12,057 nucleotides of DNA from Bacteroidota bacterium (GTDB lineage Bacteria; Bacteroidota; Bacteroidia; Chitinophagales; Chitinophagaceae). Of the stretch, positions 5,926 to 12,057 are shown in pieces. Numbering within the stretch: position 1 is the stretch's first letter; the number at the start of each line of letters is the position of its first letter. The notes under the pieces were generated by a model. That model saw nothing but the letters and a program-made list of their open reading frames with translations. It was not told where the DNA came from and did no database searches. The stretch spans positions 1 to 12,057 of the forward strand of contig CANHJA010000051.1 of the NCBI GenBank assembly GCA_947460795.1, in the 5' to 3' direction. Made by a program: the position numbers and the translations under genes.

Positions 5926-6148
5926 TTTTTTTTTAATTTTAATTGTAGTGTTATTTATATAGTGTGATTTTATTTTGATTGATAGGTTTGTTGTTATTCA
6001 AAAATACTGTATTTAAATGAAGAGTGATGTATAATTTCAAAATCCACCCATTTGTATATACTAATTTTTTGTTTGTTGCTATTTTTAGCGTTCAAAATTG
6101 AAAAAAAGTAAATTCAATACTCTTAATTCAAAAATCGTAATTCTTTTG

Positions 6149-6156
6149 TACTTTCG
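6149..6156 (+). promoter_or_regulatory. ffh: Probable -7 element of the ffh promoter
   Basis: TACTTTCG, followed by CA, is one base from the Bacteroidota TAnnTTTG box and lies 24 nt before the ffh ATG. The -33 position (TTC at 6127-6129, 19 nt upstream) is only a partial match. The remainder of the gap 5926-6148 is AT-rich, and I see no other element in it, including no SRP RNA. Confidence 0.45.
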
Positions 6157-6180
6157 CAACTCTTAAAAAACTACAATTTT

Positions 6181-7503
6181 ATGTTTAATAATCTTTCAGA
6201 ACGTTTAGACAGTGCCTTTAAATTATTAAAAGGGGAAGGTCAGATATCCGAAATTAATATTGCCACCACCATAAAAGAAATTCGTCGTGCATTGGTAGAT
6301 GCCGATGTAAACTACTCAATTGCTAAAGAATTTACAGACAAAGTAAAAGAAAAAGCAATTGGAGAAAGAGTTATTACTTCTGTAACGCCGGGTCAATTAA
6401 TGGTAAAAATCGTTAAAGATGGTTTAGTTGACTTAATGGGAGGAACAGAATCTGAAATTGATTTAACAGGAAATCCAACCGTTATATTAATAGCTGGTTT
6501 GCAAGGTTCTGGTAAAACGACCTTTTCAGGTAAACTCGCCAAGTTTTTAAAAGATAAGAAAAAGAAAAAACCATTATTAGTAGCCGCTGATATTTATAGA
6601 CCGGCTGCTATGGAGCAATTGCGTGTTTTATCTGAGCAAATAGGGGTTTCAGTTCATTTAGAATTAGAAAACAAAAATGCCGTTGAGATTGCCAAAAATG
6701 CCGTTGAATTTGCAAAAGCAAACGGACACAATGTTGTGATAATTGATACTGCTGGTCGTTTAGCAATTGATGAACAAATGATGAATGAGGTGGCTGATGT
6801 AAAATCTGCAGTTAATCCAAATGAGATTTTATTTGTTGTTGATTCAATGACTGGTCAAGATGCTGTGAATACAGCAAAAGCATTCAATGAGCGATTGGAT
6901 TTTACCGGAGTAGTTTTAACTAAATTAGATGGTGACACAAGAGGTGGTGCTGCTTTAACAATAAAATATACCGTTAAAAAGCCGATCAAGTTTGTGAGCA
7001 TGGGTGAAAAACTCGATACATTGGATGTTTTTTACCCAGAACGTATGGCGCAACGTATATTAGGGATGGGAGATATTACCACCTTAGTAGAACGTGCACA
7101 ACAACAATTTGATGAAGTAGAAAGTAAAAAATTAGAAAAGAAAATTCGTGCCAATAAATTTGATTTCGATGATTTTAAAAATCAATTGCAACAAATTAAA
7201 CGCATGGGTAATATCAAAGATTTATTAGGCATGATTCCTGGAATTGGAAAAGCCATTAAAGATATTGAAATTAGCGACGATGCATTTAAAGGCATTGAAG
7301 CTATGATTGGTTCTATGACACCACAAGAACGGAAAAATCCTGAAATTATTGACGTAAAAAGACGCTCAAGAATTGCTATTGGTAGTGGTAAAAAAATAGA
7401 AGATGTAAATGCTTTCATGAAACAATTTGATCAAATGAAAGACATGATGAAAACGATGAATAAAATGGGTGGCATGGGAATGAAAATGCCAGGAATGAGA
7501 TAA
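6181..7503 (+). CDS. ffh: Signal recognition particle GTPase Ffh (SRP54)
   Basis: A full-length 440-residue Ffh. With 4.5S RNA it binds signal sequences of nascent membrane proteins and docks with FtsY at the inner membrane. The N domain is at 1-90, with A-L-V-D-A-D-V-N-Y (37-45). The G domain covers about 98-295, with P-loop G106-L-Q-G-S-G-K-T113, A-A-D-I-Y-R-P-A-A (135-143), D189-T-A-G-R193, D-S-M-T-G-Q-D (221-227) and T-K-L-D-G-D (247-252). The M domain is at about 328-440, with the RNA-binding block R-R-S-R-I-A-I-G-S-G (394-403) and a Met/Gly-rich tail (M-K-D-M-M-K... to M-P-G-M-R). All key residues are present. It is preceded by a promoter-like box and followed, 100 nt later, by rnhA in the same direction; the spacer contains a repeat cluster. 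Confidence 0.98.
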   Translation: MFNNLSERLDSAFKLLKGEGQISEINIATTIKEIRRALVDADVNYSIAKEFTDKVKEKAIGERVITSVTPGQLMVKIVKDGLVDLMGGTESEIDLTGNPTVILIAGLQGSGKTTFSGKLAKFLKDKKKKKPLLVAADIYRPAAMEQLRVLSEQIGVSVHLELENKNAVEIAKNAVEFAKANGHNVVIIDTAGRLAIDEQMMNEVADVKSAVNPNEILFVVDSMTGQDAVNTAKAFNERLDFTGVVLTKLDGDTRGGAALTIKYTVKKPIKFVSMGEKLDTLDVFYPERMAQRILGMGDITTLVERAQQQFDEVESKKLEKKIRANKFDFDDFKNQLQQIKRMGNIKDLLGMIPGIGKAIKDIEISDDAFKGIEAMIGSMTPQERKNPEIIDVKRRSRIAIGSGKKIEDVNAFMKQFDQMKDMMKTMNKMGGMGMKMPGMR

Positions 7504-7510
7504 TGAAAGT

Positions 7511-7597
7511 TGACTGATGTCAAATGACAGATGTCAGTTTTAATTAATTAATAAACTATAAAAAAAGCCTGACATCCGAAATCAAGCATCTGACATC
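7511..7597. repeat. GATGTCA quasi-repeat cluster between ffh and rnhA
   Basis: The 100-nt spacer holds four copies of one 7-mer: GATGTCA at 7516-7522 and 7530-7536, and its complement TGACATC at 7570-7576 and 7591-7597. The first pair lies in near-identical 12-mers (TGACTGATGTCA at 7511, TGACAGATGTCA at 7525; one difference), and the second 12-mer is itself palindromic (TGACA-GA-TGTCA). AGATGTCAG (7529-7537) can pair with CTGACATCT (7590-7598), and its 8-mer core with CTGACATC at 7569-7576, so two exclusive hairpins are possible. It looks like a Bacteroidota-type intergenic repeat; a terminator or operator role is not shown. Confidence 0.65.
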
Positions 7598-7603
7598 TTT
7601 TAA

Positions 7604-8080
7604 ATGGACATTTTAGAAATATACACCGATGGTGCTTCTCGAGGTAATCCTGGGAGAGGTGGATATGGTATCGTTTTAAAATGGAATGAAAATAGAAGAG
7701 AAATTTCTGCAGGGTATCGAAAAACTACCAATAACCGAATGGAACTCCTCGCAGTTATCGTTGCTATTGAAACTTTGACACGAGAAGGTTTAAACATAAA
7801 AATTTATACCGATAGTAAATATGTAGTGGATGCAGTAGAGAAAAAATGGGTTTTTGGTTGGGTTAAAAAACAATTTAAAGACAAAAAAAACAAAGACCTT
7901 TGGCTGCGATTTTTAGGTTTGTATAAAAAACATAGCATACAGTTTATTTGGGTTAAAGGGCATGCATCTAACAAAGAAAATAATCGTTGCGATGAATTAG
8001 CAACACAGGCTGCCGATAATGGAAACTTATTAGTCGATACTTGGTACGAAGAAATAGGAAGCAAAGAATTATTTGAGTAA
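7604..8080 (+). CDS. rnhA: Ribonuclease HI
   Basis: A 158-residue RNase HI, which cuts the RNA strand of RNA-DNA hybrids (R-loops, Okazaki primers) in the cytoplasm. The four carboxylates of the active site are visible: D9 in I-Y-T-D-G-A-S-R-G-N-P-G, E47 in T-N-N-R-M-E-L-L-A, D70 in I-Y-T-D-S-K-Y-V, and D130 in N-R-C-D-E-L-A. H120 in V-K-G-H-A is the flexible-loop histidine. The basic handle region (W-V-K-K-Q-F-K-D-K-K-N-K-D-L-W, about 86-100) is present, as in the E. coli enzyme. Length matches the family (about 155). The start ATG follows the repeat cluster by only a few bases, and no clear promoter lies between, so it may be read through from ffh. Confidence 0.97.
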   Translation: MDILEIYTDGASRGNPGRGGYGIVLKWNENRREISAGYRKTTNNRMELLAVIVAIETLTREGLNIKIYTDSKYVVDAVEKKWVFGWVKKQFKDKKNKDLWLRFLGLYKKHSIQFIWVKGHASNKENNRCDELATQAADNGNLLVDTWYEEIGSKELFE

Positions 8081-8107
8081 CCATTTGTGTTTTCAAGCGA
8101 TTGAGAG

Positions 8108-8138
8108 TTGTAAATAATGGTTTATTTTATTACTTTTA
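8108..8138 (+). promoter_or_regulatory. Candidate promoter of the DPP IV-like gene
   Basis: TTG (8108-8110), 20 nt, then TACTTTTA (8131-8138), one base off the TAnnTTTG box, 18 nt before the ATG. The spacing is one base longer than the usual 19. It is plausible but not strong. Confidence 0.4.
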
Positions 8139-8156
8139 TAGCCTTAAATTAATTCA

Positions 8157-10316
8157 ATGTATAAACTTTTTACATTTCTTTTAGTAATCACATTTACAAC
8201 AACTGTTGCTCAAAAAAAACAAATTTCTTTAGAAGATATCTGGAAAACAAATACTTTTAGACAAGAAGGTGTAGCTGGTTTTCGTTCGATGAATGATGGC
8301 AAACATTACTCAGAAATAAATGATCAAGGTCAATTGCAAAAAGTCCGATTTGCGGATGGAAAAGTTGAAAGTATAATTGCTAATTTCAAAACCTTAGTTT
8401 ATGAAAATGAATCGTTGAAAATTGATGATTATGAATTCAATGCAGATGAAACAAAATTAATTTTACAAACTCAAAGTGAGGCAATTTATCGTCACTCTAT
8501 TTTACATAAAATTTATATTTATGATATCGCTTCAAAAGAAATTAAATTATTAAATGAACAAAAAGTCTTGCATGCTTCTTTCTCTCCTAAAAGCGATAAA
8601 GTTGCTTATGTACTTGACAATAATTTGTTTTATTTAGATATCACAAATAATCAAACAGAACAAGTAACTTATGATGGAGAATATAACATTATCAATGGAA
8701 ACTGCGACTGGGTTTATGAGGAAGAATTTGGTTTTACAAAAGCCTTTGAATGGAGTAAAGAAGGTGATTACATTGCTTATTATCACTTTAACCAAACTGC
8801 AGTTCCTGAATTTAATTTTACTATTTATGACAAATTGTATCCTACAGATTATAAATTTAAATACCCAAAAGCAGGCGAAAAAAATTCAATTGTAGATATC
8901 AATATTTATCATTTAGCAAATAAAAAAACAACGCCTTGTGATTTAGGTGATAATAAAGATATTTATATCCCTCGTATTAAAATTAATCCGACAAACAATG
9001 CATTGGTTATTTTCAAATTAAATCGTTTGCAAAATAAATTTGAAATTTTAGAAGCAAATATAGATAATGGAAATACGAAAGTAATTTATGAAGAAAGTAA
9101 TAAATACTATGTTGCCATAAACGATGATATTCAATTTTTAAATAATAAAAATGGATTCATTTATACATCAGAAAAAAATGGTTTCAATCACATTTATGTA
9201 CACGACATTGACAACAATTCATCCTTTCAAATAACAAAAGGCAATTGGGATATAGCAGAAATTTATGGTGTAGATGAAGCCAAGAATACTATTTATTATT
9301 TAAGTGCAGAAAAATCTCCAATGGAGCGACATGTTTATTCGATTGAAATGAATGGTGAGAATAAAATTCTTTTAACTCCTAATAAAGGGTGGCATACAGC
9401 AGAATTTAGTAAAGGCTTTGAGTATTTCATGGAAAAATATTCTTACATCAATACACCTCCAACTTATGCCATTCACAATAAAAAAGGAGAGTTGGTTCGT
9501 ATGTTAAAAGACAATGCTTCGTTGGTTTCTAAAATGAAAGAATATGATTTATCGAAATTAGAATTAATCCAAGTACCCAATAATGAAGGAACTTTATTAA
9601 ACGGTTGGATTATTAAACCAGCAAATTTTTCTTCATCAAAAAAATATCCATTATTGATGTTTCAATACTCTGGTCCAGGATCACAACAAGTAATGAATTC
9701 ATTTGGAGGTCGTGATTTTTGGTGGTATCAAATGTTAGCACAAAAAGGGTATATCATTGTATGTGTTGATGGTACAGGAACTGGTTTTAGAGGGGAAGAA
9801 TTTAAAAAGAAAACCTATTTGCAATTAGGGAAATATGAGAGTGATGATCAAATAGCAGTCGCAAAATATTTTGCAAAACAAAAATACATCGATGCTTCAA
9901 GAATTGGTATTTGGGGATGGAGTTTTGGAGGTTACATGAGCAGCATTTGTATTTTAAAAGGAGCGGATGTTTTTAAAACTGCCATTGCCGTTGCTCCAGT
10001 TACAAACTGGCGGTACTACGATAATATTTACACAGAGCGATATATGCAAACTCCTCAAACCAATGCAAAAGGTTATGACGAAAATTCTCCCGTAAACATG
10101 GTTAATAATTTAAAAGGAAATTATTTAATCATTCATGGCACAGCTGATGACAATGTACATTTTCAAAACGCTGTGATGATGGTTGATGAACTAATTAAAG
10201 CCAATAAAGATTTTGACAGCGAATATTACCCAAACAAAAATCATGGAATCGGAGGAGGCAATACTCGTCTTCAATTATATAGAAAACTGACTCATTTTAT
10301 TTTAGAAAAATTGTAA
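8157..10316 (+). CDS. Dipeptidyl-peptidase IV-like S9 serine peptidase, exported
   Basis: A 719-residue S9B peptidase with a signal peptide (1-18, cut after V-A-Q or nearby), so it is periplasmic or envelope-located. A beta-propeller occupies about 40-460. It contains D184-W-V-Y-E-E-E190, the double-glutamate motif (E189-E190) that in DPP IV clamps the free amino end of the substrate. The alpha/beta-hydrolase domain (about 465-719) has Y504 in Q-Y-S-G-P-G-S-Q (oxyanion hole), nucleophile S589 in G-W-S-F-G-G-Y, D664 in H-G-T-A-D-D-N-V-H, and H696 in N-H-G-I. The catalytic set is complete. Family knowledge: these enzymes release X-Pro (or X-Ala) dipeptides from peptide N-termini. Inference: it trims peptides brought in through TonB-dependent receptors. 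It has its own candidate promoter and faces the convergent helicase gene. Confidence 0.95.
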   Translation: MYKLFTFLLVITFTTTVAQKKQISLEDIWKTNTFRQEGVAGFRSMNDGKHYSEINDQGQLQKVRFADGKVESIIANFKTLVYENESLKIDDYEFNADETKLILQTQSEAIYRHSILHKIYIYDIASKEIKLLNEQKVLHASFSPKSDKVAYVLDNNLFYLDITNNQTEQVTYDGEYNIINGNCDWVYEEEFGFTKAFEWSKEGDYIAYYHFNQTAVPEFNFTIYDKLYPTDYKFKYPKAGEKNSIVDINIYHLANKKTTPCDLGDNKDIYIPRIKINPTNNALVIFKLNRLQNKFEILEANIDNGNTKVIYEESNKYYVAINDDIQFLNNKNGFIYTSEKNGFNHIYVHDIDNNSSFQITKGNWDIAEIYGVDEAKNTIYYLSAEKSPMERHVYSIEMNGENKILLTPNKGWHTAEFSKGFEYFMEKYSYINTPPTYAIHNKKGELVRMLKDNASLVSKMKEYDLSKLELIQVPNNEGTLLNGWIIKPANFSSSKKYPLLMFQYSGPGSQQVMNSFGGRDFWWYQMLAQKGYIIVCVDGTGTGFRGEEFKKKTYLQLGKYESDDQIAVAKYFAKQKYIDASRIGIWGWSFGGYMSSICILKGADVFKTAIAVAPVTNWRYYDNIYTERYMQTPQTNAKGYDENSPVNMVNNLKGNYLIIHGTADDNVHFQNAVMMVDELIKANKDFDSEYYPNKNHGIGGGNTRLQLYRKLTHFILEKL

Positions 10317-10322
10317 AATCAG

Positions 10323-10375
10323 AACCTGTTCCTTCTTATAATTAATTAAATTAGAGATAAGAAATTACACAGGTT
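10323..10375. terminator. Possible nested-stem terminator between the peptidase and helicase genes
   Basis: Two nested pairings span the convergent gene ends: AACCTGT (10323-10329) with ACAGGTT (10369-10375), and inside it TTCTTAT (10333-10339) with ATAAGAA (10357-10363), around an AT-rich loop. There is no clear U-tract on either side, so termination is uncertain. The outer right arm covers the last helicase codons. Confidence 0.4.
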
Positions 10376-11630
10376 TATTACTACCTCCTTTTTTACCAAA
10401 CCATTTTTTCTTAGGTTTAGGATTTCCACTTTCCTGCGCTCTAATCTGATTTTTAAGTTGATGAGGGGTTTTTGTAGGCGTTTTAGCAAACAAATCAGTC
10501 ATTGGATATGGATTGTCTTCAATCACTTCAATTTGTTTACCAATTAATTTTTCAATTAATTTCCAATCACTTTTTTCCTCCGCATCACAAAATGAAAATG
10601 CAGTACCATTCGAACCTGCACGACCTGTTCTACCAATCCGATGAACATAGGTTTCTGAAACATTTGGAATATCATAATTGATTACAAATTGCAAATCATC
10701 CACGTCAATTCCTCTAGCAGCAATATCGGTAGCAACCAAAACTCTTGTTGTTTGAGCTTTGAAATTACTCAATGCACGTTGACGAGCATTTTGCGCTTTA
10801 TTACCATGTATGGCTTCCGCTTTGATATTATTTTTTTCTAAAACTTTTACAATTTTATCTGCACCATGTTTGGTTCGTGTGAAAACCAACACCGTTTTAA
10901 TTTTTTCATTTTTTAACAAATGAAGTAAAAGACCATTTTTATTAAATTTATCAACATAATATAAGTATTGTTGAATCGTATCTGCTGTTGATGAAACTGG
11001 AGTTACTTCTACTTTTTGAGGTTGATGTAAAATTGAATTCGCCAACGTAACAATCTCGGGTGGCATAGTTGCCGAAAAAAACAAAGATTGTTTTTGCTTA
11101 GGCAATAAAACCAATAATTTTTTAATGTCATGAATGAATCCCATGTCAAGCATTCTATCAGCCTCATCTAATACAAACAACTCTACATCTTTTAATGAAA
11201 TAAAACCTTGTTGAATTAAATCCAACAATCGACCTGGTGTTGCCACTAAAATATCAACTCCTTTTCTTAACGCATCGGTTTGTGGTCCCTGACCAACGCC
11301 TCCAAAAATTACAGTAGTTTTTAAATCTACATATCGTCCATATGCCACAAAACTTTCTTGTATTTGAATCGCCAATTCTCTGGTTGGAGTTACAATTAGT
11401 GAACGAATTTTTCTGTGTTTTTCGTAAGTAGGTCTGCCGGCTAAAAGTTGAATGATTGGGATGGCAAAAGCAGCTGTTTTTCCTGTACCTGTTTGAGCAC
11501 AGCCTAATAAATCAATACCTTTTAATAAAATAGGAATAGATTGTTCTTGAATGGGTGTTGGAGTGGTGTAACCTTCATCTTTTAGAGCTCTAAGAATGGG
11601 TTCTATTAAAAATAAATCTTGAAATAACAT
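10365..11630 (-). CDS. rhlE: DEAD-box RNA helicase, RhlE type
   Basis: A 421-residue ATP-dependent RNA helicase, counted from the chosen start MLFQDLFL. Motifs in order: Q motif in G-Y-T-T-P-T-P-I-Q (20-28), motif I A-Q-T-G-T-G-K-T (45-52), Ia P-T-R-E-L (82-86), T-P-G-R-L (131-135), D-E-A-D (155-158), S-A-T (186-188), R-V-L-V-A-T-D-I-A-A-R-G-I-D (296-309) and H-R-I-G-R-T-G-R-A-G (330-339). A basic, low-complexity tail (about 385-421, ending K-K-W-F-G-K-K-G-G-S) should help RNA binding. The subfamily follows the F-F-S-A-T-M-P-P-E-I and Q-Q-Y-L-Y-Y-V-D-K-F wording. Family members act in ribosome assembly, RNA decay and cold adaptation. An upstream in-frame ATG at 11663 would add 11 residues (MIRVYLFSKHD), but these are unlike the family start and that ATG lies within a hairpin, so 11630 is preferred. 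It is divergent from acs. Confidence 0.94.
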   Translation of the reverse strand: MLFQDLFLIEPILRALKDEGYTTPTPIQEQSIPILLKGIDLLGCAQTGTGKTAAFAIPIIQLLAGRPTYEKHRKIRSLIVTPTRELAIQIQESFVAYGRYVDLKTTVIFGGVGQGPQTDALRKGVDILVATPGRLLDLIQQGFISLKDVELFVLDEADRMLDMGFIHDIKKLLVLLPKQKQSLFFSATMPPEIVTLANSILHQPQKVEVTPVSSTADTIQQYLYYVDKFNKNGLLLHLLKNEKIKTVLVFTRTKHGADKIVKVLEKNNIKAEAIHGNKAQNARQRALSNFKAQTTRVLVATDIAARGIDVDDLQFVINYDIPNVSETYVHRIGRTGRAGSNGTAFSFCDAEEKSDWKLIEKLIGKQIEVIEDNPYPMTDLFAKTPTKTPHQLKNQIRAQESGNPKPKKKWFGKKGGSNKPV

Positions 11631-11650
11631 ATCGTGTTTTGAAAATAAAT

Positions 11651-11670
11651 ATACCCGAATCATCGGGTAT
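11651..11670. repeat. 8-bp inverted repeat just upstream of the helicase start
   Basis: ATACCCGA (11651-11658), loop ATCA, TCGGGTAT (11663-11670): a perfect stem with a GC core in very AT-rich surroundings. It can extend outward on both sides with a 2-nt bulge (AAATA with TATTT). It lies 20 nt before the preferred helicase ATG and covers the alternative ATG. It could be a 5'-leader hairpin or a dyad operator. Confidence 0.7.
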
Positions 11671-11690
11671 TATTTGAATAAATAAGGTGT

Positions 11691-11698
11691 GCAAGTTA
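11691..11698 (-). promoter_or_regulatory. Weak -7-like box for the helicase gene
   Basis: On the minus strand TAACTTGC followed by A resembles the TAnnTTTGCA box with one T missing. No TTG is found at the -33 distance. If real, transcription starts near 11688, which places the 11651-11670 hairpin in the leader. Confidence 0.3.
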
Positions 11699-11857
11699 CT
11701 CTTTTAATTTTATCTTTTCGTATTTATTAAATTGGATATAGTTAATTGCCAGAAAAAATGAATGGTTTATTGTGCAAAAAATTAAAAATCATTTTAGCAA
11801 GAAAATAAATCAGCTAACAAATTTAGCTTTACATTTATATCGTTAAATAATAAAAAT

Positions 11858-12057
11858 ATGGCTTATCCGTATCAAATAACATCTTTAGAAGAATATCATA
11901 AAGTATATAAACAAAGTATTGAAAACCCTACCAATTTTTGGGGCGATATAGCGATGCACTTTCGATGGAAAAAACATTTTGATACGGTATTGCAATGGAA
12001 TTTTAGTGAACCTAAAATAGAATGGTTTAAAGGAGGTAAAATGAATATTACTGAAAA
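11858..12057 (+). CDS. acs: Acetyl-CoA synthetase, N-terminal part (3' end outside window)
   Basis: An ATG at 11858 opens a frame that runs off the window, giving 66 codons. It reads MAYPYQITSLEEYHKVYKQS, then I-E-N-P-T-N-F-W-G-D-I-A, F-R-W-K-K-H-F-D-T-V-L-Q-W-N-F and P-K-I-E-W-F-K-G-G-K-M-N-I-T. This is the N-terminal cap domain of AMP-forming acetyl-CoA synthetase: the E-Y-x-x-x-Y-K-x-S-I-E-x-P-x-x-F-W and W-F-x-G-G-K-x-N-x-T blocks are diagnostic. The enzyme makes acetyl-CoA from acetate, ATP and CoA in the cytoplasm. The AMP-binding and catalytic lysine regions are outside the window. It is divergent from the helicase gene; TAGCTTTA (11824-11831) is a weak -7-like box. A propionyl-CoA synthetase is a less likely alternative. 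Confidence 0.92.
   Translation, partial: MAYPYQITSLEEYHKVYKQSIENPTNFWGDIAMHFRWKKHFDTVLQWNFSEPKIEWFKGGKMNITE

Noticed and set aside
5606..5962. Open frame on the + strand opposite the small secreted protein
   Set aside because: The minus-strand gene has a signal peptide, codon-diverged repeats and a terminator in the right place; the + frame has none of these.
5926..6148. Possible 4.5S SRP RNA gene beside ffh
   Set aside because: The conserved GGAAGG/AGCA-type tip and a GC-rich hairpin are absent; the region is plain AT-rich sequence.
8079..8122. AACCATT / AATGGTT pairing after rnhA, followed by a T-rich stretch
   Set aside because: Only 7 AT-rich base pairs around a 30-nt loop, overlapping the likely promoter of the next gene; too weak to call a terminator.
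8671..8895. 74-codon frame within the DPP IV-like gene
   Set aside because: Out-of-frame overlap in a fully conserved enzyme; no independent support.
11631..11663. Eleven-residue N-terminal extension of the helicase (ATG at 11663)
   Set aside because: The extension is unlike the family N-terminus and its ATG sits in a hairpin; the family start pattern begins at the ATG ending at 11630.
1..12057. Mobile element, phage, CRISPR, toxin-antitoxin or defence system
   Set aside because: No transposase, integrase, repeat-spacer array, target-site duplication, restriction or abortive-infection gene was seen; the YwqK 'antitoxin' label on the first partial gene has no toxin partner here.

Overview
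The window is a stretch of low-GC (about one-third G+C by eye), gene-dense bacterial chromosome that is almost certainly from the Bacteroidota. The support is a TonB with the N-terminal block LDIIFEGRNKTYGAYELRK, an exbB-exbD-exbD-tonB cluster, a small secreted protein with KDGTPDxRY repeats, a periplasmic DPP IV-type peptidase, and a promoter matching the Bacteroidota form (TTG, 19 nt, TAnnTTTG). The type of the two ExbD proteins leans towards the Chitinophagales/Sphingobacteriales side rather than Flavobacteriaceae, but that is a weak inference.

Layout. 1-752 (+): the end of a MORN/YwqK-like repeat protein, overlapping by ATGA with a KdsC-type HAD phosphatase (LPS Kdo pathway). A perfect bidirectional hairpin terminator separates it from 834-3900 (-), the energy-transduction operon read exbB, exbD, exbD, tonB from a clear promoter at 3947-3976. 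4055-4429 (+): a half-size TauE/SafE-like membrane protein. 4480-5334 (-): an MscS-type mechanosensitive channel; these two converge on a shared terminator. 5581-5925 (-): a small secreted lysine-rich protein with its own terminator. 6181-7503 (+): ffh (SRP GTPase); 7604-8080 (+): rnhA (RNase HI); 8157-10316 (+): a dipeptidyl-peptidase IV-like S9 peptidase. 10365-11630 (-): an RhlE-type DEAD-box RNA helicase, divergent from 11858-end (+): the first 66 codons of acetyl-CoA synthetase.

Much of the content concerns the cell envelope: Kdo/LPS synthesis, TonB energisation of outer-membrane uptake, osmotic release, SRP insertion of membrane proteins, and periplasmic peptide trimming that could follow TonB-dependent peptide uptake. 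The rest is nucleic-acid and acetate housekeeping.

I see no tRNA, rRNA, CRISPR array, insertion sequence, phage or defence island. No gap exceeds 300 bases; the largest (5335-5580 and 5926-6180) hold only a terminator and promoter-like sequence. I did not find a convincing new multi-gene system. The items worth a second look are smaller: conserved peptide repeats whose codons have diverged, a G-rich polyproline tract, a hairpin at the helicase start, quasi-repeat spacers, and a half-size transporter.
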